Part shown: positions 7,783-16,483 of the stretch, piece after piece
Layout of the letters: each line of letters starts with the position of its first letter
Numbering within the stretch: the first letter of the stretch is position 1
NCBI RefSeq assembly: GCF_010669125.1
Contig: NZ_CP048630.1
Coordinates: forward strand, 2,740,001 to 2,804,000
Origin: Ancylobacter pratisalsi
GTDB lineage: Bacteria > Pseudomonadota > Alphaproteobacteria > Rhizobiales > Xanthobacteraceae
Reading direction: 5' to 3'
Length of the DNA: 64,000 bases
Translations under genes and position numbers: made by a program
Notes under the pieces: generated by a model
Told to the model about the DNA's origin: nothing
Databases searched by the model: none
The model's input: the letters and a program-made list of their open reading frames with translations, nothing else

Positions 7783-8085
7783 ATGGCCGGAGACGACGAC
7801 GCATATGTGTATGACGAGGAAACCGGCGAATGGCGCCCGGCTTCCGAAATGGCGGCGGCAAGCGCCGAGGCGATGGTGGTGCGCGACGCCTCCGGTGCCG
7901 TGCTGGCCGACGGGGATTCCGTCGTGCTGGTCAAGGACCTGAAGGTGAAGGGGGCCGGCCAGACGCTGAAGCAGGGCACCGTCATCCGCTCGATCCGCCT
8001 CACCGACAATCCCGAGGAGGTCGACTGCCGCTACGAGGGCATCAAGGGTCTGGTGCTGCGCACCGAGTTCGTGCGCAAGCGCTGA
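7783..8085 (+). CDS. PhnA/YjdM C-terminal-domain protein
   Basis: A 100-residue cytoplasmic protein containing the PhnA C-terminal domain (VRDASGAVLADGDSVVLVKD, then LKVKGAGQTLKQGT and IRLTDNPEEVDCRYEGIKGL). The usual N-terminal zinc ribbon is missing; an acidic segment (DDDAYVYDEETGEW) replaces it. PhnA proteins are historically tied to phosphonate use, but that link is weak and the molecular function is unknown. It sits between the URC1 and URC4 genes in one direction, so it may be an accessory of uracil degradation here. Start at the ATG after GAGACGG; an ATG five codons earlier is possible. Confidence 0.8.
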   Translation: MAGDDDAYVYDEETGEWRPASEMAAASAEAMVVRDASGAVLADGDSVVLVKDLKVKGAGQTLKQGTVIRSIRLTDNPEEVDCRYEGIKGLVLRTEFVRKR

Positions 8086-8115
8086 CCTGCCATCGCCGAC
8101 GTATGTCGGGACATA

Positions 8116-8140
8116 GGGCTTCCCGAAAGGCGGGGAGCCC
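8116..8140 (+). other. Intercistronic hairpin before the URC4 gene
   Basis: GGGCTTCCC (8116-8124) and GGGGAGCCC (8132-8140) form a 9-bp stem with one G-U pair and a 7-base loop, 25 bases before the URC4 start. It has no U tract. It may tune stability or translation of the downstream gene. Confidence 0.3.
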
Positions 8141-8164
8141 CTTCCACGCGAACAAGGACGCCGC

Positions 8165-9394
8165 ATGATTCCGCCCGAACTCGCCGCCCTGCGCTCGCCC
8201 GCCGCGGTCCGCGCCCGCTGCCATATGGTTCTGGACTATGTGCTGGCGGGTACGTCGCCGCATTTCACGGTTGACGAGGCGGCGCTGGCGACGGTGGCGG
8301 ACTATGTCGCGCAGGTCACCCGGCAGGCCTACCCCACGCTCGACATCCCCTATCACAGCCGCTGGCGGCATTTTGATGCCGGTGGATTGCAGCGCTGGCC
8401 CGAGCTGGAACAGCGGCTGGCGGCCGACGACGCGGCCGAGCGCGCGCGGGTGATGATCGACCTCGCCGTGGTGAGCGTGCTGCTCGACGCGGGGGCGGGT
8501 GATGCCTGGTACTATCACGAAGAGGCGTCGGGACTGACCATTGGCCGCTCCGAAGGGCTGGCGGTGGCGAGCCTGCGCATGTTCGAGGCCGGGGGCTTCT
8601 CCTCCGACCCGAAGATACCGCTGCGTGCCGACGCGTCGGCGCTGATGCGGATCGATGCCGCCACGCTCGGCCGCTATTTCCAGGCGAGCGAAGCCAAGCC
8701 GCTGGTCGGGATCGAGGGACGGGCCGCGTTGCTCAACCGGCTCGGTCACGCACTGGCGACGCATAAGGAACTGTTCGGCGACGGCGTGCTGCGACCGGGC
8801 GGGCTTTACGACGCACTGCGCGAAAAGGCGCCCATGGGGCGGCTCCCGGCGCCAATGATTCTCGGGGCGCTGCTTGAGGGGCTGTCGTCGATCTGGCCGT
8901 CCGGCCTCACCGTGGAGGGGATCGATCTTGGCGATGTCGGGCGCCACCCGGCCGCGCGTATGCCGGATCTGTCCGACCAGCTGGTGCCGTTCCACAAGCT
9001 CTCGCAGTGGCTCACCTATTCGCTGCTGGAGCCTTTCGAGGCGGCCGGCTTCGCGGTGACCGACCTCGATGAACTCACCGCGCTGCCGGAGTATCGCAAT
9101 GGCGGACTGCTGGTCGATCTCGGCCTGATCGTGCCCCGCGCGCCGATCGACCCGGCCAAAAAGCACCCGGTCGACAGCGAGCTGGTGGTGGAGTGGCGCG
9201 CGCTCACCGTGGCGCTGATGGACCGACTGGCGGATCCCGTGCGCGAGCGGCTCGGACTCGACGCCTCGCGCTTCCCGCTCGCCAAGATGCTGCAGGGCGG
9301 CACCTGGGCCGCCGGGCGGCGTATCGCCGCGGAACGTCGTCCGCCGTCGGGGCCGCCGCCGATCGCCATCGACGCCGACGGGACGGTGTTCTAG
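8165..9394 (+). CDS. URC4/DUF1688 family protein of uracil catabolism
   Basis: A 409-residue cytoplasmic protein of the DUF1688 family. Recognisable blocks are IPYHSRWRHFDAGG, the GDAWYYHEEASG motif, RSEGLAVASLRMFEAGGFSSDP and a C-terminal PLAKMLQGGTWAAGRRIA. In yeast and in bacterial clusters URC4 is required, with URC1 and uracil phosphoribosyltransferase, for uracil breakdown toward urea and 3-hydroxypropionate; its exact reaction was unsettled as far as I know. It ends the uracil cluster. Length is normal for bacterial members. The urea released would need a urease or urea amidolyase encoded elsewhere. Confidence 0.9.
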   Translation: MIPPELAALRSPAAVRARCHMVLDYVLAGTSPHFTVDEAALATVADYVAQVTRQAYPTLDIPYHSRWRHFDAGGLQRWPELEQRLAADDAAERARVMIDLAVVSVLLDAGAGDAWYYHEEASGLTIGRSEGLAVASLRMFEAGGFSSDPKIPLRADASALMRIDAATLGRYFQASEAKPLVGIEGRAALLNRLGHALATHKELFGDGVLRPGGLYDALREKAPMGRLPAPMILGALLEGLSSIWPSGLTVEGIDLGDVGRHPAARMPDLSDQLVPFHKLSQWLTYSLLEPFEAAGFAVTDLDELTALPEYRNGGLLVDLGLIVPRAPIDPAKKHPVDSELVVEWRALTVALMDRLADPVRERLGLDASRFPLAKMLQGGTWAAGRRIAAERRPPSGPPPIAIDADGTVF

Positions 9395-9713
9395 CACGGG
9401 ACGCCGCGCCCCGAGGGCGCGCGCCTCCACCGAGATCCGCCGCATATGCATGGGAGGTTCGCCGACGCGGAAGGCGCGTCCGCGTTCGATGCAGTCGGAC
9501 GATTGGATACTATTATCTGCATCATTGTATCCAACTTAGGCAGGTGTCGCATCCCATGCCCAAATGATGGGCGATCTTCCGTGTTGCCGGACGGGGCCCC
9601 GCCGCGCGGGAGCTGATCGGAGGGCGCGGGGCGTTGCTCCGCCTTGCGTCCGGCGGATTGGCATATCGCTTGCGTGAGGCATGGGAATCGGAATGCGGAG
9701 TCCTGACCTCACC
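9395..9713. other. 319-base intergenic region before the ABC transporter operon
   Basis: No gene is visible. A GC-rich hairpin without U tract (GCGCCC/GGGCGC near 9405-9423) follows the URC4 stop. The main feature is the TTGGATAC inverted repeat at 9503-9534, described separately. The stretch 9600-9700 is GC-rich and featureless. Confidence 0.6.
9503..9534. promoter_or_regulatory. Inverted repeat operator/promoter TTGGATAC-N16-GTATCCAA
   Basis: The two 8-base arms (9503-9510 and 9527-9534) are perfectly complementary with a 16-base AT-rich spacer in an otherwise GC-rich region. TTGGAT-N16-TTGTAT within it also resembles -35/-10 elements on the plus strand. It lies 180 bases upstream of the ABC transporter ATPase start. 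The half sites resemble operators of GntR- or TetR-type regulators, but no cognate regulator is adjacent. Confidence 0.5.
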
Positions 9714-10808
9714 ATGACCAGCGGTGCCGAGATCGAACTCATCAAGGTCACCAAGCGCTATGGTCCGGCGCTGGCGGTCGACAGCGTGTCCCTCAAGATT
9801 CCGGGAGGCACCTATTGTTGCCTGCTCGGTCCTTCGGGCTGCGGCAAGACGACGACCCTGCGCATGATTGCGGGGCATGAAAGCGTGAGTGAGGGCGATG
9901 TGCGCCTTGGCGCCTCCGTCGTCACCGATCTCGCGCCGGCCAAGCGCGGAACGGCGATGATGTTCCAGAGCTACGCGCTGTTCCCTCATCTCGACACCGT
10001 CGACAATGTCGCCTTCAGCCTGAAGATGAAGGGCGTGGAAAAGGGGACCCGCCGCGCCAAGGCGATGGAGATGCTCAAGCTGGTCCAGATGGATCATCTC
10101 GCCGAGCGTCGTCCCGCCCAGCTGTCCGGTGGCCAGCAGCAGCGCGTCGCGCTGGCGCGCGCGCTGATCACCGACCCGCAGGCCCTGCTGCTCGACGAGC
10201 CGCTCTCCGCGCTGGACCCGTTCCTCAAGATCAAGGTGCGGCAGGAACTCAAGAAGCTCCAGCTTCAGCTCGGCATCTCGTTCATTCATGTCACCCACAG
10301 CCAGGAAGAGGCGATGGCGCTCTCCGACCTCGTGGTGGTGATGAATGGCGGGCGCATCGAGCAGGCGGCGACGCCGCGCGAGGTGTTCAATCGCCCGGCC
10401 ACCGCCTTCGTCGCCCGCTTCATGGGGGACCACAACGTCATTTCCGGTCGCGTCTCCAAGAAAGACGGCGCGACGGTGACCTTCGAGGTGCCGGGCGGGG
10501 CGTCCTTCGTGGCGCCGGAGGACCAGGCGGTGGAGGTCGGCGCGCCGATCGAGATCGCGGTGCGGACCGACCGGGTGCACCTCGCCGACAGCACCCTTCA
10601 CGGCTGCGGCCTGACGGGACTGGTCCAGAACATCGAATATCACGGCCAGAGGGTGCAGGTAGCGCTCTCCGCGCCGGGGATCGACGAGTTCTCGGTGCAG
10701 GTGCCGGAAACCGCGTTCTTCGCCAAACCGCTCTCCGTTGGCGACGCGGTGCCGCTCGCCTGGACAGCCGACGACGTGCACATCCTGCAGAAATCACCGA
10801 CCGCCTGA
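9714..10808 (+). CDS. ABC transporter ATP-binding protein (PotA-like)
   Basis: ATPase subunit of the import system formed with the three following genes. The 364 residues show Walker [12 protein letters not shown]-loop [11 protein letters not shown], signature LSGGQQQR, Walker [13 protein letters not shown] and the switch histidine HVTHS, followed from about residue 240 by a TOBE-type regulatory domain as in PotA/UgpC/FbpC. Start is uncertain: the [11 protein letters not shown] is used because the family begins there, but ATGs at 9681 and 9693 are in frame. It is followed by the binding protein and two permeases, all in one direction. Confidence 0.93.
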   Translation: MTSGAEIELIKVTKRYGPALAVDSVSLKIPGGTYCCLLGPSGCGKTTTLRMIAGHESVSEGDVRLGASVVTDLAPAKRGTAMMFQSYALFPHLDTVDNVAFSLKMKGVEKGTRRAKAMEMLKLVQMDHLAERRPAQLSGGQQQRVALARALITDPQALLLDEPLSALDPFLKIKVRQELKKLQLQLGISFIHVTHSQEEAMALSDLVVVMNGGRIEQAATPREVFNRPATAFVARFMGDHNVISGRVSKKDGATVTFEVPGGASFVAPEDQAVEVGAPIEIAVRTDRVHLADSTLHGCGLTGLVQNIEYHGQRVQVALSAPGIDEFSVQVPETAFFAKPLSVGDAVPLAWTADDVHILQKSPTA

Positions 10809-10873
10809 TCGTCCGGGGAGCCCGCACGCTTCTCGTCCGCTGAACCATAACGAACTACGCTCGGGAGACTTCC

Positions 10874-12199
10874 ATGACCAAGAAGACAACGGATCGCACG
10901 GGCGCCGCCAAGGGCAGCGCGACGGGCAGCGCCAGCGGTGTCAGCCGCCGCAACGTGCTGAAGGGCGCCGCCGGACTCGCAGGCGTTGCCGCCGGTTCGG
11001 GCGCCATTACCGGATTCCCCACCATCTGGGCGCAGAACCCGATCACGCTGCGCCAGTTCGGCACCGGCGTGTCGAACCTCAACGCCATCGCCGAGAAGTG
11101 CAAGGAAGACCTCGGCATCACGCTGCAGATGACCGCTCTCGATTCCGACGCGGTGTCGCAGCGGGTCGTGACCCAGGCGAACAGCTTCGATATCGCCGAC
11201 ATCGAATACTGGATCTGCAAGAAGGTGTTCGCCGCCGGCACGCTGCAGCCGATGGATGTCAAGAAGATCAAGTATTACGACCAGATCGTGCCGATCTTCA
11301 CCACCGGCAAGCTCACGCCGGAATCCAAGATCGCCCAGGGCACCGCGCCCAACACGGTCGGCTTCGTGGAAGGGCCGGATTCCAAGACCTTCGCCAAGGC
11401 GCCCACCCAGTGGATGACGCTGATCCCCACCATCTACAATGCCGACACGCTGGGCATCCGCCCCGACCTCGTCGGCCGTCCGATCAAGAACTGGAAGGAC
11501 ATTCTGGATCCCGCCTTCAAGGGCAAGACCTCGATCCTAAACATCCCGTCCATTGGCATCATGGACGCGGCGATGATCTGCGAGAGCGCGGGCATCATCA
11601 AGTATGGCGACAAGGGCAACATGACCAAGGCGGAGATCGACACCACGATCGATTTCCTCATCAAGACCAAGAAGGACGGCCAGTTCCGCGCGTTCTGGAA
11701 GACCTTCGACGAGAGCGTGAACCTGATGGCCTCGGGCGAGGTTGTGATCCAGTCCATGTGGTCGCCGGCCGTGGCCGCGGTGCGCTCGAAGGGCATTCCC
11801 TGCGTCTACCAGCCGCTTGAGGAAGGCTACCGCGCCTGGGGCGGCGGCCTCGGCATCGCCAAGCACCTGAAGGGCGCGCAGCTCGACGCCGCGTATGAGT
11901 ACATCAACTGGTACCTCTCCGGCTGGGTCGGCGCCTATCTCAACCGGCAGGGCTACTACTCGGCCGTGCTCTCCACCGCCGAGAAGAACATGAGCCCGGA
12001 TGAATGGGCATTCTGGATGCTCGGCCAGCCGGCCAAGGCCGACATTCTCTCGCCGGAGGGCAAGGTGATGTACACCGCCGGCGCGGTGCGCGACGGCGGT
12101 TCGTTCGAGGAGCGCATGGGCGCGGTCGCCTGCTGGAATTCGGTGATGGACGAGGACCGCTACATGGTCCGCCGCTGGAACGAATTCATCGCAGCCTGA
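10874..12199 (+). CDS. Extracellular solute-binding protein, PotD-like, Tat-exported
   Basis: A 441-residue periplasmic binding protein with a twin-arginine signal (SRRNVLKGAAGLAG, residues about 24-37, cleavage near AQN). The body resembles family-1/PotD-type binding proteins (TLIPTIYNADTLGIRPDL, NWKDILDPAFKGKT, MASGEVVIQSMWSPAV). The substrate cannot be read from sequence. Position beside the uracil cluster suggests a nitrogen compound such as a pyrimidine or amine, but that is inference. RBS GGGAG lies 8 bases before the ATG. A strong hairpin follows the stop, which would favour higher expression of this subunit than of the permeases. Confidence 0.9.
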   Translation: MTKKTTDRTGAAKGSATGSASGVSRRNVLKGAAGLAGVAAGSGAITGFPTIWAQNPITLRQFGTGVSNLNAIAEKCKEDLGITLQMTALDSDAVSQRVVTQANSFDIADIEYWICKKVFAAGTLQPMDVKKIKYYDQIVPIFTTGKLTPESKIAQGTAPNTVGFVEGPDSKTFAKAPTQWMTLIPTIYNADTLGIRPDLVGRPIKNWKDILDPAFKGKTSILNIPSIGIMDAAMICESAGIIKYGDKGNMTKAEIDTTIDFLIKTKKDGQFRAFWKTFDESVNLMASGEVVIQSMWSPAVAAVRSKGIPCVYQPLEEGYRAWGGGLGIAKHLKGAQLDAAYEYINWYLSGWVGAYLNRQGYYSAVLSTAEKNMSPDEWAFWMLGQPAKADILSPEGKVMYTAGAVRDGGSFEERMGAVACWNSVMDEDRYMVRRWNEFIAA

Positions 12200-12211
12200 C
12201 GCACAAAAAGG

Positions 12212-12234
12212 CCCTCTCCCCGCCGGGGAGAGGG
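12212..12234 (+). terminator. Attenuator-type hairpin between binding protein and permease genes
   Basis: CCCTCTCCCC (12212-12221) and GGGGAGAGGG (12225-12234) form a perfect 10-bp stem with a GCC loop, 12 bases after the binding-protein stop. There is no U tract. Such hairpins after binding-protein genes commonly protect the upstream message from 3' decay or give partial termination, raising the binding protein over the membrane subunits. Confidence 0.65.
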
Positions 12235-12263
12235 TCGATCAGCCCTTCCACCGGAAGCCGAGC

Positions 12264-13127
12264 ATGACGCGCTCCCATCTCGCCCCCCGATTGGCGCCCT
12301 ACCTGCAGGCGACGCCGCTGACGCTGATCCTGGCGGCGTTCCTGGTGCTGCCGATCGCCACCATCGTCATGGTGAGCTTCTGGGATTACGATTCGATCCA
12401 GATCTTCCCGGCCTTCGTGTTCACCAATTACGAGGAGACGATCTCCTCCCCGGTGACCTGGAGCACCTATATCAACACGCTGAAATACACGGCTATCGTC
12501 TGGGCGGTGACGTTGTTCGTGGGTTTCTGGGTCGCCTACTATCTCGCCTTCCATATCCGCTCGGCGACGGCGCAGATGGTGCTGTTTCTGGTCTGCACTA
12601 TTCCGTTCCTGACCTCGAACATCATCCGGATGATCTCCTGGATCCCGTTTCTGGGGCGAAACGGGCTGCTGAACCAGACGATGATGAATCTCGGTATTAT
12701 CGACAAGCCGCTGGAATTCCTGCTGTTCTCGGACTTCGCGGTGGTGCTGGCGATGGTGCACCTCTACACGCTGTTCATGGTGACGCCGATCTTCAACACG
12801 CTGATGCGCATCGACCGCGCGCTGATCGAGGCGGCGCGCGATGCCGGCGCCAGCGGGTGGCAGATACTCACCAACGTCATTATCCCGCTGGCCAAGCCGG
12901 GCATCGCCATCGGGTCCATCTTCGTGGTCACGCTGGTGATGGGCGACTTCATCACCGTGCGTTTCATGTCCGGCGGGCAGTCGGCTTCCGTCGGGCTGAT
13001 GATGGCGAACCAGATCGCGCTGCTGCAGTACCCCGCGGCCGCGGCCAACGCGGTGATCCTGCTCATTCTGGTGCTGTTGATGGTCGGTGCGATCCTGCGC
13101 ATCGTCAACATCCGCAAGGAACTGTGA
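12264..13127 (+). CDS. ABC transporter permease (PotB-like)
   Basis: Inner-membrane subunit of 287 residues with about six transmembrane helices. The cytoplasmic EAA loop coupling to the ATPase is visible as IEAARDAGASGWQILTNVIIPLAKPGI. The N-terminal helix begins near residue 15 (PLTLILAAFLVLPIATIVMV). It is the first of two permeases of the PotABCD-like system and follows the attenuator hairpin; the next permease starts 39 bases downstream. Confidence 0.93.
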   Translation: MTRSHLAPRLAPYLQATPLTLILAAFLVLPIATIVMVSFWDYDSIQIFPAFVFTNYEETISSPVTWSTYINTLKYTAIVWAVTLFVGFWVAYYLAFHIRSATAQMVLFLVCTIPFLTSNIIRMISWIPFLGRNGLLNQTMMNLGIIDKPLEFLLFSDFAVVLAMVHLYTLFMVTPIFNTLMRIDRALIEAARDAGASGWQILTNVIIPLAKPGIAIGSIFVVTLVMGDFITVRFMSGGQSASVGLMMANQIALLQYPAAAANAVILLILVLLMVGAILRIVNIRKEL

Positions 13128-13166
13128 GCCCCGGACCGCAAGGTCGGGAGCGATGAGGAAACGGCA

Positions 13167-13997
13167 ATGAACTCGGAACGACGCGGCCCCGGCTTCTACG
13201 TGCTCACGGCGTTCTTCGTGCTGTTCGTGCTGTTTCTCTACGGGCCGATGACGACGATCTTCATTCTGTCCTTCCAGGGTCCGAATGGCGGCCTGACGTT
13301 TCCGATGAACGGGGTGTCGCTGCGCTGGTTCGAGAACCTGTTGTTCGAGCAGCAGGCCGTCGGCGACTTCGGCGGCGCCTTCTCGCGCTCTCTGATGCTG
13401 GGCATCATGACGATGCTGACGACGGTGGTGGTGTCGCTGCTGGCGGGCCTCGCCTTTCGCCGCCGCTTTCTCGGCTCGGGGCCGCTGTTCTATCTCACCA
13501 TCGCCAGCCTGATCGTGCCCTCGATCCTGATCTCGCTCGGCATCGGCCTTGCGTTCAACGTGTTCGGGCTCGATCCGGCCTGGTATTCATCGGCCTTCGG
13601 GGCCCATCTCACCTGGACGCTGCCCTTCGGCCTGCTGATCATGTTCGCGGTCTTCAACCGCTTCAACCCGGCCTATGAGGAAGCCGCTCGCGACCTTGGC
13701 GCCACGCCCTGGCAGACCTTCGTGCATGTGGTGCTGCCGATCATCCTGCCGAGCCTGATCGGCGTGGGCCTGTTCGGCTTCACGCTTTCCTACGATGAAT
13801 TCGCGCGCACGCTCATGACCTCGGGCTCCTTCAACACCCTGCCGCTCGAGATCTACGGCATGACCACGAATGTCACCACGCCGGTGCTTTACGCGCTCGG
13901 CACGGTGACGACGGTGTTCTCCATGGCCATCATCGTCGTCGCGCTGCTCAGCATCGCCGTGCTGCGCAAGCGCCGGGCCCGCCGCATCGCGGGCTAG
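13167..13997 (+). CDS. ABC transporter permease (PotC-like)
   Basis: Second membrane subunit, 276 residues with six predicted helices and the EAA loop YEEAARDLGATPWQTFVHVV followed by PIILPSLIG. The C-terminal helix ends with a basic tail RKRRARRIAG facing the cytoplasm. It is the last gene of the four-gene transporter; no clear terminator follows. The pair of dissimilar permeases is typical of PotBC rather than of homodimeric systems. Confidence 0.93.
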   Translation: MNSERRGPGFYVLTAFFVLFVLFLYGPMTTIFILSFQGPNGGLTFPMNGVSLRWFENLLFEQQAVGDFGGAFSRSLMLGIMTMLTTVVVSLLAGLAFRRRFLGSGPLFYLTIASLIVPSILISLGIGLAFNVFGLDPAWYSSAFGAHLTWTLPFGLLIMFAVFNRFNPAYEEAARDLGATPWQTFVHVVLPIILPSLIGVGLFGFTLSYDEFARTLMTSGSFNTLPLEIYGMTTNVTTPVLYALGTVTTVFSMAIIVVALLSIAVLRKRRARRIAG

Positions 13998-14137
13998 CGG
14001 TCCGGCTGCGGCGGCCGGGTGCTCCCACATATCGGTAAGGAACCGGATACTCCTCCCAGCGTTTAGGCAAGAAAGTGTCGGTGGTTGGCGCCGTCTGGCC
14101 GGCATGCCGAACAGGGCAGGCAATGGGAGTTAACGCC

Positions 14138-14359
14138 ATGAACATTTGCAACAGCACGCGGACCATCTGTGATCTGCTTCACGAGGTGGCCAGGGACGAC
14201 CGCAAGCACGCCTTGACCATCAAGCTGCGCAGCGGCGACACGGTGACCGCCTATGGGCCGATCGAGGTCGCCGACCGCTTCATGCTGTGCCGGCTGCACG
14301 ACAATAATTACGAGGGCAGCCAGCTCATCGCGCTGGACACCATCGAGTTCATCCGCTGA
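14138..14359 (+). CDS. Small hypothetical protein
   Basis: A 73-residue soluble protein (begins MNICNSTRTICDLL, ends ALDTIEFIR) with a GGGAG ribosome-binding site. The central KLRSGDTVTAYGPIEVADRFMLCR segment alternates hydrophobic and charged residues as in a small beta-barrel (SH3/Sm-like), but I do not recognise a family. It stands alone between the transporter operon and a small exported protein. Codon use matches its neighbours, supporting a real gene. Confidence 0.65.
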   Translation: MNICNSTRTICDLLHEVARDDRKHALTIKLRSGDTVTAYGPIEVADRFMLCRLHDNNYEGSQLIALDTIEFIR

Positions 14360-14514
14360 ACGCAGGCGTTCGGCGGGACGGATGGGTCGCGTCTGGCGGG
14401 CAACTCCTGTTGCCGCCGTGCAATGTGATGATCCTGGCCGTTCCCGGGGGCGTATGATTAGTGAGCGTTCGCCGGCGACCGGGCGGGCGACATTCATGTT
14501 TCCGGAGGCCTATC

Positions 14515-14805
14515 ATGCGCGCCTTGCTGTTCGCCGTGCCGCTCGCCGCTCTCACCGCGACGTCCGCCTTTGCCCAGTCGATGCCGAACTCGCTCAATAT
14601 GAGTTGCGCGGCGACCTTTGACCTGGTTCGGGAGAAGGGCGCCGTCGTCATCGGCACCGGGCCGAACGTTTATGATCGGTATGTCTCCGATCAGCGCTAT
14701 TGCGGGCTGGACGAGACCACCTTCCCGGCATGGCTTCAGACCGCCGACCAGAAGCAGTGCTTCATCGGCTATCGCTGCCGCGAGCCGATGGTGCGCAGCC
14801 GCTGA
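14515..14805 (+). CDS. Small exported hypothetical protein
   Basis: A 96-residue protein with a classical signal peptide (MRALLFAVPLAALTATSAFA, cleavage before QSMPN), so the mature part is a periplasmic protein of about 76 residues with four cysteines, suggesting two disulfides. The segment LVREKGAVVIGTGPNVYDRYV and the C-terminal CFIGYRCRE are typical of short conserved rhizobial periplasmic proteins of unknown function. CCGGAGG lies at the right distance before the ATG. No partner is evident. Confidence 0.75.
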   Translation: MRALLFAVPLAALTATSAFAQSMPNSLNMSCAATFDLVREKGAVVIGTGPNVYDRYVSDQRYCGLDETTFPAWLQTADQKQCFIGYRCREPMVRSR

Positions 14806-14874
14806 CGAGGCGCCGTGAGAGCTGGCCACCGCCTCCGGTCAGGGAGGGGTGGCCGGACCGCACGGCGCTGGCGA

Positions 14875-15171
14875 TCAGAACCGCGCGACTTCGCTCTCAT
14901 GGGTGACGACGGGGGGCGCGGCGAAATAGCTGCCGACCAGGCCCCTCCAGGACTGAAAATCATCCGAGGCGCGGAAGCTGACCATATGGTCGTCCAGCGT
15001 CTCCCACTGGACACGCAGCCGGTAGATGAGGGGCGTCTCGACCACCTTCTGCAGTGACAGCCCGTGGCACCCCTTGGCCCGCAGGAAGAGGGGAGCTGCT
15101 TTCGCGACGCCCGCCTCGAAGGCGGCCTCTTCTCCGGGCTTGATGCTGATTTCGGCAGTTTCGATGATCAT
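14875..15171 (-). CDS. Antibiotic biosynthesis monooxygenase (ABM) domain protein
   Basis: A 98-residue ferredoxin-like ABM-domain protein (ISIKPGEEAAFEAGVAKAA, FLRAKGCHGLSLQKVVETP, VQWETLDDHMVSFRASDDFQ). Members act as small cofactor-free oxygenases or as stress-related proteins; the reaction here is unknown. Start chosen at ATG of MIIETAEI, preceded by AGGGAAA; the 27 upstream codons of the open frame look non-coding. It is alone on the minus strand. Confidence 0.85.
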   Translation of the reverse strand: MIIETAEISIKPGEEAAFEAGVAKAAPLFLRAKGCHGLSLQKVVETPLIYRLRVQWETLDDHMVSFRASDDFQSWRGLVGSYFAAPPVVTHESEVARF

Positions 15172-15421
15172 GTTCGTTTCCCTGTGCCCGCTGGCGCAAC
15201 GTCGCGCCACCGCTCGATCGGGAGGCGCGCACGCGGATCCATGATGCCTCACGCCCGTCCGCTCTCCCGACGCTGGATGGGTAGCCGCTTCGCGCGGGGA
15301 CGGCTAGATGCCGAGTGACGCGATGTCCCGCCGCCGCGCGGGGCAGGGATCGATGGGTGGTCATCGCTGCTCCCATGGGCCGCCACGGGCGTAATCGTGC
15401 CATCCCATGCCGTGGAAGACG

Positions 15422-15559
15422 TCAGTCCTTCATCCCAAAGCCGTGAGACGCCGTTGCCTGTCCCACGGGATCGTCCTTGAGGCGATACGCGGTCTGCCGA
15501 GAGAGCCCGGTGAGCTTCGATATCTCGCTAACGCCGGCGCGATCACGATGGGCGGTGTT
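15422..15559 (-). pseudogene. C-terminal remnant of a serine recombinase (resolvase/invertase)
   Basis: Minus-strand translation gives a helix-turn-helix tail with VSEISKLTGLSRQTAYRLKD, then DDP and a stop at 15422-15424. This is the C-terminal DNA-binding end of resolvase/invertase-type recombinases. No catalytic domain precedes it; other frames are closed upstream. It is a scar of a mobile element next to tRNA-Thr, too short for standard ORF calls. Confidence 0.55.
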
Positions 15560-15718
15560 CTCGGGTCAGGCGGGTTTCTGCCTTACGACTTTGAGATGCG
15601 CGCCACGCTGGAGCCTGGGCAGTCAGCCGGGTTCGTTGTGCTCGGGGCGGGAGGGGGACTTGCGGACGCGGCCCGCGTCTTCATGAATTTCCTCTGGTAC
15701 GAGGAAAGCACCGTGTGC
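15557..15718 (+). pseudogene. Possible fragment of a NuoF/FdsB-type flavoprotein
   Basis: Plus-strand translation contains GFVVLGAGGGLADAARVFMN followed by FLWYEES and a cysteine, resembling the segment just before the CxxCxxC cluster of NADH-dehydrogenase/formate-dehydrogenase beta subunits. The cluster itself and the rest of the protein are missing. With the adjacent recombinase remnant this suggests decayed, rearranged DNA. Similarity is short and could be coincidental. Confidence 0.25.
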
Positions 15719-15869
15719 CGAGTGCGCCATCCCTTGGCGCGCGATAGGCGGATGCGACGGGGTCGATCGGGAATGGTAATGTCACATGCTTGGGCCATCA
15801 CAGGTCTCCGCTGCGTTCAAGTGAACTCGCGGGAACTTCTTTGAGATGGAAAGGAATGCAGCATTTGTA

Positions 15870-15944
<75 letters not shown>

Positions 15945-16100
15945 GCCGTCCGGCGGTGGAGTGTGCCTGCCGGGGCGCCGGGACGTTTGCCACACCATGC
16001 CCGTCGGCGCAAGCATCACCTGACCGCAATGCACCGCCCCTTTCGTCGAAACGCTTTCCGCCCTATGCGAAGAAGGACGTGTGGAGAGTGGGACGACGGG

Positions 16101-16277
16101 ATGAACGGCAAGGAAGATCAGGAGCGTGCGGATCGTCTGGCGGCGGCGCTCCGGGAGAACCTGAAGCGCCGCAAGGCGCAGGCGCGGGGGCGAAAGGACG
16201 GGCCGGGTGTCGCGGATGCCGAGGCAGGCGCCGAGACTACTGTCGATCGCGTACGCCCGCCGCCTGTGGAAAGCTGA
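16101..16277 (+). CDS. Small basic hypothetical protein upstream of murA
   Basis: A 58-residue highly charged protein (MNGKEDQERADRLAAALREN then LKRRKAQARGRKDG). Short proteins with this ADRLAAALRENLKRRK core are recurrent just before murA in Hyphomicrobiales. An amphipathic helix at residues 6-30 is likely; function unknown. The ATG follows a weak purine-rich box (GGAC...GGG). The frame stays open upstream across the tRNA, but that part is not coding. Confidence 0.7.
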   Translation: MNGKEDQERADRLAAALRENLKRRKAQARGRKDGPGVADAEAGAETTVDRVRPPPVES

Positions 16278-16483
16278 TCGCCAGGGCGCGGGCCGGACAT
16301 GTCGGCGACGCCTGAACGCGGCCGTGCGTTGTGTCCTTCGCGCACTCGCGCTAACGCTTGGACAGCAATATCGCCTCGGTGCCACGAATCGGCCTGATCC
16401 GCCGGGCATGCCCCGTGAAAGAACGCTGACCGCTGCCAAGACCCGCGGCCCGGCAAATCAGGCTGCAAGGAGTTTCGAACCTC

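Noticed and set aside
6384..8009. 541-codon minus-strand open frame
   Set aside because: Antisense to URC1 and the PhnA-domain gene, with Arg/His-rich composition and no recognisable motif.
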